Source: Cephalothrix spiralis (taxonomy: Eukaryota > Nemertea > Palaeonemertea > Archinemertea > Cephalotrichidae). Taken from it: a DNA stretch of 13,867 nucleotides. The position numbers and the translations under genes were made by a program. The notes beneath the pieces are model-generated. The model ran no database searches. It was given only the letters and a program-made list of their open reading frames with translations, and was not told where the DNA came from. Below are positions 8,329 to 13,867 of this stretch, one piece after another (positions within the stretch are counted from its first letter, which is position 1; each line of letters opens with the position of its first letter). Location: assembly GCA_032353305.1 (NCBI GenBank), contig JAUCNG010102214.1:1-13867 (forward strand), in the 5' to 3' direction.

Positions 8329-8797
8329 TAACGCAAAAATGGCGTCAAACAATAACTAACTATCCGCCCATTTGAATTATTTAAATTTGCTATCAGGTTT
8401 TTTTTATCTTAAGCCAATATCGATCCAGGGAGGGGGGCATAATCCGACCTACCGTCCAATGAGGACAATTGTGCATCTAGTGTAATAAGATGATCCCTTT
8501 TATCAAAAAATGACCATTTTGATTTATATCCCGGCATAATCCCAATCCCTTTAATCTACCCGTTTCTCCTAACACGGAATATTTCCCCTAGTTCTTTCAA
8601 TCTATGAATAACTGTACAAGGATCACCGTATTAATTCTGTTTTTTATTACTTTCCATTAAGCTTATAGAATTATTCCCAGAAAGCATCTCATAAAAAACA
8701 TAGTCATGGAATTTCGGTTCGGATAATCGGTTTTGTTTAGCTTTAACTATTTTTTCACCCTCCGTGCCTTGAATATTTTCATCGCGGATCCCAACAA

Positions 8798-8917
8798 AGG
8801 TCAAGGTTAGAGAGCTTCCCCATTAATCTCCTTATAAAACGTTCCTATTTGTTGAATGAACACTACGTCATAGCTACGTAATTGAGGAATCACCAGGATT
8901 CCCCTGAACTATAAAAA
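8798..8917 (+). promoter_or_regulatory. Candidate promoter 2: tandem AGGTCA-like half-sites, ACGTCA half-CRE and TATA box
   Basis: TATAAAAA at 8910-8917 is a good TATA box and would place the start near 8940. About 45 bases upstream is CTACGTCATAG (half-CRE, about 8863-8873). At 8798-8809 AGGTCAAGGTTA is two nuclear-receptor-type half-sites in direct repeat without spacer. The arrangement precedes a leader and the short first coding exon at 9072. Motifs are seen directly; promoter use is inferred. Confidence 0.45.
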
Positions 8918-8939
8918 ATTACACGAACTCTGTTTAGAT

Positions 8940-9071
8940 ACTTGTATCGATCGATAATTATTGTGAGGATGAAAAAGCCAACGAGTTGAGGAGTTGTAGT
9001 TAGTGAAAAAGTGTCGTACTATGAGCACGGACTTCTTGAATGTCTAAAATTACATATTATTTTATTTAAAC
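8940..9071 (+). other. Probable 5' leader of the short isoform with two uORFs
   Basis: Two upstream ORFs precede the coding ATG: ATG AAA AAG CCA ACG AGT TGA (8969-8989) and a nine-triplet one at 9021-9047 ending TAA. Both would be met by scanning ribosomes before 9072 and could limit translation of the short isoform. The start at 8940 is estimated from the TATA box. Confidence 0.35.
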
Positions 9072-9117
9072 ATGGTCTGTCAAGTGGAATCGCTAGATAG
9101 TAGTTCGGATGAAGAAG
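9072..9117 (+). CDS. Alternative short first coding exon
   Basis: ATG at 9072, context AAACATGG (A at -3, G at +4), encodes MVCQVESLDSSSDEE and then one base of a Gly codon before a GTATGT donor at 9118. The junction is phase 1, as at the exon ending at 1531, so it can join the exon at 10609 in frame. An in-frame TAA at 9045-9047 and the lack of an upstream AG acceptor in the open part argue for a true first exon, not an internal one. The encoded tail SSSDEE is a likely casein-kinase-2-type acidic serine cluster, echoing the acidic character of the long N terminus. An exon this short could be a coincidence, but start context, donor and phase all agree. Confidence 0.5.
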
Positions 9118-9305
9118 GTATGTCCTGATATTTAATTTATAAGACCTAAAATCAAAAAAATTTACAATTTTTTTTAAAACTATTTTTTTCTTATTTAAAA
9201 TTGATATTGTTCCTAAATCCATATGTTAATATTTAAGCGCATGATGGTTAAGATGTAAAGTATGTCCTGAAATTTCATTTTAAGGCCTAAAATCAAAAAT
9301 TTAAC
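9118..9305 (+). repeat. Diverged direct duplication that includes the splice donor
   Basis: The segment from the donor at 9118 (GTATGTCCTGA ... CCTAAAATCAAAAA ... ATTTA, to about 9164) recurs at 9260-9305 with several substitutions, offset 142 bases. The bases just before each copy are also alike (GATGAAGAAG and GATGTAAA), so a second donor-like GTATGT exists at 9260 without the coding exon. Confidence 0.6.
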
Positions 9306-9314
9306 TAAATTTAA

Positions 9315-9330
9315 TTTTTTTTTTTTTTTT
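9315..9330. repeat. Sixteen-base T homopolymer
   Basis: Run of 16 T within the intron, next to the duplicated donor segment. It could be a polymorphic length site. The following stretch to 9754 is T-rich without a recognised feature. Confidence 0.8.
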
Positions 9331-9754
9331 AAATATTTGTCTTCAATGTATCTGTTGCTATTTGATTTGTTATGTCTTAACTTTCACTATTTTAAGCATC
9401 ATTTGCTGAGTATAAACTTTTGAAATTGAATTAATGGTGTTCATTTTTTTATCAAATTTATTATCGTCAAAAAATAAACATGCACCTTAAATTTGGTTTG
9501 CCTTCCGATAACATATATTACTATCTTAAAATAGACATTTAAACTTTTGACTTCTCAAAATTTGTGATTACACGTCCCAAAAAGTGAATGATTTACTTTT
9601 GCACGTATTTATTTTAATTTTTTGCTGATAAGATTTTTGGATATTTTCCAATATTGATTTTCGATTTACATTTTTTAATTTCTTTTTTTTATCATCATAT
9701 CGTGTTATCATTTCTAGCGTAGGCCTCAATTTTGTCCTACATTTTGACAGTAAC

Positions 9755-9962
9755 CTGTCCTACTGTTTGGTTTCCATGTTAAACCCCAAAAATGTACCTT
9801 ATTTTGACAAGTTTAGGCAAAATTTGCTCGCGCCTTCGGCGCTCGATATTTTTATATCATAAAAGTACATAAAGTTTTAGTCGATTACGATGTATATTCA
9901 TAGTTAAATTTTGTATTTGACATGTCCTTTTTTACAAGTGCGACTTAAAAGCAGTAGGACAG
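9755..9962. repeat. Inverted repeat with 11-bp perfect arms, 208 bp overall
   Basis: CTGTCCTACTG (9755-9765) pairs exactly with CAGTAGGACAG (9952-9962). A further TGTCCTAC lies at 9733. Overlapping its right end is a second hairpin, GACTTAAAA (9942-9950) with TTTTAAGTC (9974-9982). No target duplication is obvious, so a MITE is possible but not shown. Confidence 0.5.
9826..9845. repeat. GC-rich hairpin GCTCGCGCC-TTC-GGCGCTCGA in AT-rich DNA
   Basis: GCGCC and GGCGC form a perfect 5-bp stem around TTC, extended by partly matching TCG flanks. It lies inside the 9755-9962 inverted repeat. GC-rich GCTCGCG...CGCTCG words of this kind are, in my recollection, scattered in many invertebrate genomes as transposon-derived repeats. 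Confidence 0.4.
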
Positions 9963-10344
9963 AAAAACCTATTTTTTAAGTCAAATATTGAACCTTTTTT
10001 TCGATTAGGTTTTTCATTGATTTATTTCACGAAAGTTATTAATTGAATGTCCCTAATAACCTCGAACAAAATCAATGAATACATGTATTTTTATTGCGAA
10101 AAAATGGCTTGCTTTTTTAAACCTCGGTTAAATATCGATTATTTTGCATATTAATGAATGTTAGAAACATAAAACATAAACCTTTTCGGACAATAGAGTG
10201 TACTAGATTCAACTGTACAAAATACAAGTAATCGTTTTTTATTGTTGCCTGCATTTTTTATATGCGCATTATTACCATATTTGACTTTGTATGTATTGTT
10301 CAGATATAATGATAAAAAATAATATTGCGCTCATTCACCTCATT

Positions 10345-10410
10345 CTATATATATATATATAGGTAAAACAAACTCCACTATATATATATATAGTTTGGCC
10401 CCGGCCCCGG
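10345..10410. repeat. Two (TA)n palindromes flanking a short spacer, then a duplicated GGCCCC block
   Basis: C(TA)nG tracts at 10345-10362 and 10378-10393 flank a 15-base spacer, AGTGG-like on one strand. Directly after comes GGCCCCGGCCCCGG (10397-10410), one of the most GC-rich spots in the window. Just beyond, TGTAATTTCAAAAA occurs twice near 10424 and 10442. Confidence 0.6.
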
Positions 10411-10608
10411 TCATTTTATGATGTGTAATTTCAAAAAGACATGTAATTTCAAAAAACAGTTCCATAAAATTTTAGTTATAAGTCAATGAACTCCTACCAT
10501 AATTTGGAGGGGGGTGATATAATATGTTCAATTAAGAAAAATGTAGATGATAATCGTACTCATTAGTTTCTTGGGTGGCTCGGTCAGGTTAACTACGTTG
10601 AATGAAAG

Positions 10609-10704
10609 GACCAGATGATGGGACTCCTGAAGATGGTAGCGAAATTGCTCGGCGACTTGGGTTGCTGGGTACTGAATATCTGACCAAGTCTATCTCCATA
10701 GCCC
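10609..10704 (+). CDS. Internal coding exon with a BH3-like helix
   Basis: Ninety-six bases, near 50% GC in AT-rich flanks, are open in one frame and bounded by AAAG| at 10608 and |GTATGT at 10705, entering and leaving in phase 1. A G from either first exon plus GA gives Gly, followed by PDDGTPEDGSEIARRLG. The helix SEIARRLGLLGTEYLTK fits the BH3 pattern (I-A-x-x-L-x-x-L-G-x-E-Y) seen in Bim- and Bmf-like proteins, but Thr replaces the key Asp after Gly. The acceptor has a poor pyrimidine tract. CAG at 10614 and AAG at 10632 are also phase 1, so in-frame acceptor variants are possible. Read unspliced from ATG 10602, the frame is a 40-codon ORF. Exon status is well supported; the BH3 reading is tentative. 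Confidence 0.6.
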
Positions 10705-11089
10705 GTATGTTACTGAATTGTTAATTAATGCATGGACATAGGGGCATCTATTTTTTATCTATTATTAAAAAGGCAAAAAGCTGACGCTCCTCTTTACAAT
10801 ACCTGTTTTGACCAATGGTCATATAATTGCTAGAACATTATCCTGGATAATAGCTTTTTTTGCTCTCTAGAGCGATCACAAGTACTCTAAGCCACCTGTT
10901 TGACTATAGGCAAGTCTGATCATCAGGTGCGGCAAAAATTTAGCCATATTTTTTACATGTATCGTATGTATACTGTATGACTTATTTATAAAACACTACG
11001 GTGTGTCACTCCCGATGTGGAATGGAATTTCGCTTCTTGACCAATATATTATACCCTCAGTTAATGATGCTGTGTGATGGGTTGGAATC

Positions 11090-11178
11090 AAAGTCAAGTT
11101 TTGTACGAAAGTCAAGTTTTTTTTTTACAAAAGTCAAGTTTTTTTTTACGAAAGTCAAGTTTTTTTACTAAAGTCAAA
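11090..11178 (+). repeat. Five-copy tandem repeat AAAGTCAAG + T-run
   Basis: AAAGTCAAG starts at 11090, 11108, 11130 and 11151, with AAAGTCAAA at 11170, spaced 18-22 bases. Copies are separated by T-runs of varying length ending TACGA, TACAA or TACTA. The array ends about 90 bases before the splice acceptor at 11269, so its length could affect the 3' end of that intron. Confidence 0.8.
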
Positions 11179-11269
11179 AGTTATAAGTGAAAAGTTAAAA
11201 CTTAAAAAGTTTAAGTTAAAACTGAATTACGCGAAAGCTAACTTTGATTCCTCGATGCGTTTGATATAG

Positions 11270-11364
11270 GAACACCCTCTATTGGTTCGATTCGAGAGGA
11301 ATATCAAGGGCATCATCATCATCAAATGCTAAGTTCTCCACACTGGGTGACGGAAGAAAATTAA
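11270..11364 (+). CDS. Last visible coding exon, probable C terminus
   Basis: TTTGATATAG| at 11269 precedes GA ACA CCC TCT, continuing in phase 1 from the exon ending at 10704 (C + GA gives Arg). The translation reads (R)TPSIGSIREEYQG, then four His, QMLSSPHW and VTEEN, with TAA at 11362-11364. The His run comes from an (ATC)n microsatellite at 11310-11323. Total lengths would be 233 residues from the first exon at 1021 and 78 from the one at 9072. TGG|GTGACG at 11346/11347 is a weak alternative donor, so the exon might instead end there and continue elsewhere. No membrane tail is present. The phase match and composition support an exon; no family is recognised. Confidence 0.5.
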
Positions 11365-11713
11365 AGGCGTAGTTAGTGGTTCGGATATTAATTGAATACA
11401 AATTTCTTCATTTGTATGTTCTGGGCCTCGCTCACCAAGAATTATGTTCCGTTAATGACGTTTAAAAGTACAAACATAAAAGAAGCCCAGTTGCGGCACT
11501 ATCTCACTTTTTCTCGAAAAAAATCTGACTAATATTTTTTCCATTCATTCAAAATATCAAATTGCTAAGTACTTTCCATCCAGTAGTTATATTTATCTAG
11601 GTAAAGTACATCTGGCTTTATATTTTACACTCCCACCCACAACACAACTATTTCATTGAAGATGGGTAGGAGGAATGTATTTCTAGCCAAAACATTTTGT
11701 AGTAGATAATAAA
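11365..11713 (+). terminator. Possible 3' UTR and poly(A) signal
   Basis: If the stop at 11362 is used, the first AATAAA on the plus strand in a suitable place is at 11708-11713, giving a 3' UTR of roughly 360 bases. An 8-bp hairpin ATACAAAT/ATTTGTAT (11396-11417, loop TTCTTC) lies within it. AATAAA is common by chance in DNA this AT-rich, so the evidence is weak. Confidence 0.25.
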
Positions 11714-12534
11714 ATCAGCGAACCCTTCGTTCTAGTTTCTATTTTCTATTTTTCACATAAAAATATTCAATTTCCGGCCTTATTCATCTGTTCTTCAAAT
11801 TCTATAGAATTCGGATGTAATAGCAGTTTTTTGTAACAACACTTCGTTCGATCTATCTGGATCTATCGTTCGGTTAAAAGGTATCTTGACCATTATTTTC
11901 GACCTTGATTTTCAAGGCTAAACTATTACGAGATTTTCTGTTAGAGTACTCCTGCTCTCCATGGAGTCGACAGAAACTTGGTCAAATATCAATTGCCTTA
12001 TTAGTGCCCCCTCTCGTTACATTCAGATATTAACCAGTTAAATTCTTTGAGCATCGCGACCCCTTTTTAGAATAGCGCAAATATATTTTGGAAGTTTTTT
12101 TGACGAAAAGTTTTGTGAACAAAAATTAATGTTTTCGATGAGATCCAATAGGTTTTGAATGATTATAAAGTTTGAACTTGATCTATATTAATCGAAAACT
12201 CATCTTTTGTCTCCTGCATATTTTTATTGAGAGCCATTGAACTAAATAAAAGCAATTGACAGAGTATAATGCTTTGTTTCTGTGCTGTTTAATTATTTCC
12301 TGACGGTTTAGTTTGTCATTGAAAGTTTTTGTTTTTTGACCATGCTGTGATATATTATTCATGAAAAGCACTTTTCTTTTGTAAAAAATTCTATAAACAA
12401 CAAGTTTATTTAGTACATTTATTTTTATAGCAATAATTTTCAGATTGTTATACATTGTAAGTCAATATCAGGATGTTTGTCATGCTATAGGATAAGATCA
12501 TTTCGTGTTTTTGATTTTTGATATTGCTTATTTA
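11714..12534. other. No recognised gene
   Basis: AT-rich DNA without a convincing exon. A phase-0 acceptor-like GTTAG at 11944 opens 19 codons to a TAG at 12002, which could pair with the weak donor at 11347, but this is thin. The minus-strand open frame at 12183-12455 is Lys/Asn/Ile-rich and looks like composition noise. Confidence 0.4.
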
Positions 12535-12718
12535 TGACGTCATGTGATGACGTCATTTAATTTGTAAATATCGATTAGTTTTCCTTAAATGATTATTTGA
12601 CGTCATATTATACAGAACTTTACGTGTATGATAATATCGATTATATACTTATGACGTCATGTAAAATGGATATGTATTACGGCAACATGTATAAAACGTC
12701 ATTTCTAGTATGACGTCA
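12535..12718. promoter_or_regulatory. Cluster of five CRE/ATF palindromes
   Basis: Exact TGACGTCA at 12535-12542, 12548-12555, 12598-12605, 12652-12659 and 12711-12718, and a half-site AACGTCAT near 12695. Four of the five extend to ATGACGTCAT. Flanks beyond the palindrome differ, so the sites are not copies of one tandem unit, except that the first two lie only 13 bases apart. Confidence 0.6.
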
Positions 12719-13212
12719 TATTGTATATTTTCTATAATATCTGTTTTTATCACTGTACTCAGTGAACCGTTACGAATACTTTATTAATTTATCTTGACGA
12801 TATTTCTTAAAAGCCATTTTGTTTTATGTTTTTTATTCCCTTCTCAGCGATGTAGTACCATTAAAACGCAATATGAAAATTGCTTCCCAGTGAACTTAGT
12901 GACTCATGCAAATTTTTAGATTTCATTTCTTTTTTGCCGTTCCATCGATCAATTTGTGTCATCATAAATTCCTTTCCGCGAATTTAAAGTCACTATTGCT
13001 TCGGCGTAAAACATCCCTATTCGGGATGGTTTGGTTTTTTATTGCATCTAGCGTCATTTCGTAGAGAGTTTTATTTCGTATCGTCAGAATTTTTCATCTA
13101 AAAATTGAACCATTTATGTCAGCAAAATAAAAAATTGCCGAGGGTGAAAGCATTAATTTTTCGAGATATTGATTTTTCCCTAAAAATTACCATCTGGCCT
13201 TTGAATTACATT
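12719..13212. other. No recognised gene; one small hairpin
   Basis: No exon seen. CATCCC-TATTC-GGGATG at 13012-13028 is a perfect 6-bp hairpin. Confidence 0.45.
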
Positions 13213-13227
13213 GGTTGCTAGGCAACC
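13213..13227. promoter_or_regulatory. RFX X-box
   Basis: GGTTGCTAGGCAACC has perfect 6-bp inverted arms around TAG and matches the symmetrical X-box bound by RFX-family winged-helix proteins, which in animals drive many ciliary genes. ATTGG, an inverted CCAAT core, overlaps its left edge (13211-13214). The CRE clusters lie about 500 bases to its left and 230 to its right. No exon is seen close by. Confidence 0.6.
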
Positions 13228-13455
13228 GATTCTTTCTTTCCTCGGTTGAGATCTTATTTTTTTAAACGAATTTACCCATGTTCCAGGATACGCAGTTTCA
13301 CGGGACATAAGTCCAGATTAGAAAATGAAAAATGAAATTCGAATCGATAAATACAAAAATTAAAGTTGAGAAAAACTGAAATTAAGCTTAGAATGATGAT
13401 AAAAATATCTTCGATCAGAAAGGTTGTTTTTGTGACATCATCAGATACTACTGTA

Positions 13456-13707
13456 TGACGTCACATATATTTAGTACTCCTGTAGTTCTGAAAGCTCGTT
13501 CAATCATTTCTTATTGTTACTATAGTTAGAAATCAATCGAGTTGAAAAGTTTTTGCTCTTGTATTAATTATGACGTCATAATTACGTTGATCTATTATTG
13601 CTTAATTTGGCCATTTATTTCCATTTACCCCCTGGAATCAAGTATGACGTCATCAGTTCCTGTGTAAAATTATGAGTTTTAAATATAACTTAATTTTAAT
13701 GACGTCA
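13456..13707. promoter_or_regulatory. Second cluster of four CRE/ATF palindromes
   Basis: Exact TGACGTCA at 13456-13463, 13571-13578, 13645-13652 and 13700-13707, plus a near-match TGACATCATCA at about 13434. The bases around each site differ. No coding sequence is visible from here to the end of the window. Confidence 0.55.
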
Positions 13708-13867
13708 GTTCGGAAAGGATAAAAAATCTGTACTCTCCTATATAGAACTCTACATCTAGATACGATTGATTGTTTATCGATTTATTGGTACTTAATCGTT
13801 TTTATGAACCCATAGCCACTACCATGGCCAAATAAAAAACTCGAAAATAGCGATAAGCGCTTTTATT

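Larger units (their letters stand above)
7670..8729. mobile_element. Possible degenerate pogo/Tigger-like element, seen as a long-range inverted repeat
   Basis: CGATTATCCGAAC at 7670-7682 has its exact reverse complement GTTCGGATAATCG at 8717-8729. On both sides the outward flank is A/C-rich (CACAAACT; AACAAAAC read inward). The phrase (A)AACTCGATTATCCGAAC resembles termini I associate with pogo/Tigger-like elements of the Tc1/mariner superfamily, which duplicate TA. Approximate TA dinucleotides exist about 13-14 bases outside each arm. The 1.06-kb interior has no transposase frame. The inverted repeat is certain; the family assignment is from memory. Confidence 0.4.

Noticed and set aside
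9019-9222. Minus-strand 67-codon open frame
   Set aside because: Shadow of the short first exon and its intron; Lys/Ile-rich composition noise.
11284-11293. GGTTCGATTC, a tRNA B-box match
   Set aside because: No A-box, anticodon arm or acceptor stem fits around it, and the bases are explained by the coding exon at 11270.
11945-12004. Possible phase-0 terminal exon of 19 codons
   Set aside because: It depends on the weak GTGACG donor at 11347; the in-frame stop at 11362 is simpler.
12183-12455. Minus-strand 90-codon open frame
   Set aside because: Lys/Asn/Ile-rich composition noise in AT-rich DNA, with no splice or promoter support.
1-13867. CRISPR array or bacterial operon
   Set aside because: No evenly spaced repeats with unique spacers. 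The 23-bp array has no spacers, and the gene structure is eukaryotic.

Overview
The window looks like AT-rich animal nuclear DNA, about two thirds A+T. It has spliceosomal introns, long non-coding tracts, many short repeats and dyads, and remnants of DNA transposons. There is no bacterial-style gene packing, Shine-Dalgarno signal or operon. The palindrome TACATGTA (six copies) and the abundant TGACGTCA suggest a marine invertebrate, possibly a mollusc. That is an impression only; no diagnostic gene fixes the species.

One spliced plus-strand gene appears to span most of the window. Its pieces were assembled by eye: a long first coding exon (1021-1531), an alternative short first coding exon (9072-9117), an internal exon (10609-10704) and a last visible exon (from 11270, in-frame stop at 11362-11364). 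The first three pieces end at a GTATGT donor, and every junction is phase 1, so both first exons join the same downstream exons in frame. The long form would be 233 residues and the short form 78. The internal exon encodes a helix resembling a BH3 motif, but with Thr where the near-invariant Asp should be. Each first exon has its own candidate promoter. The upstream one is TATA-less, with a palindromic CLEAR-type E-box and an inverted CCAAT box. The downstream one has a TATA box, an ACGTCA half-site and a nuclear-receptor-like direct repeat. Both leaders carry upstream ORFs.

At the left edge, 1-158 on the minus strand is an open frame that runs off the window. It may be an exon of a divergently transcribed gene. 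Positions 6548-7143 hold a protein-like frame broken at a run of nine T. Short open frames at 3776-3918 and 6228-6389 (both minus) are much weaker.

The non-coding part holds a 141-bp hAT-type MITE with an 8-bp target duplication, a possible pogo/Tigger-like pair of inverted termini 1.06 kb apart, several tandem repeats and several perfect dyads. The strongest unexplained signal is 17 exact copies of the CRE/ATF palindrome TGACGTCA, all to the right of 7230. Five lie in a 23-bp tandem array and most of the others are in two clusters near 12.6 and 13.6 kb. A strong RFX X-box lies between those two clusters.
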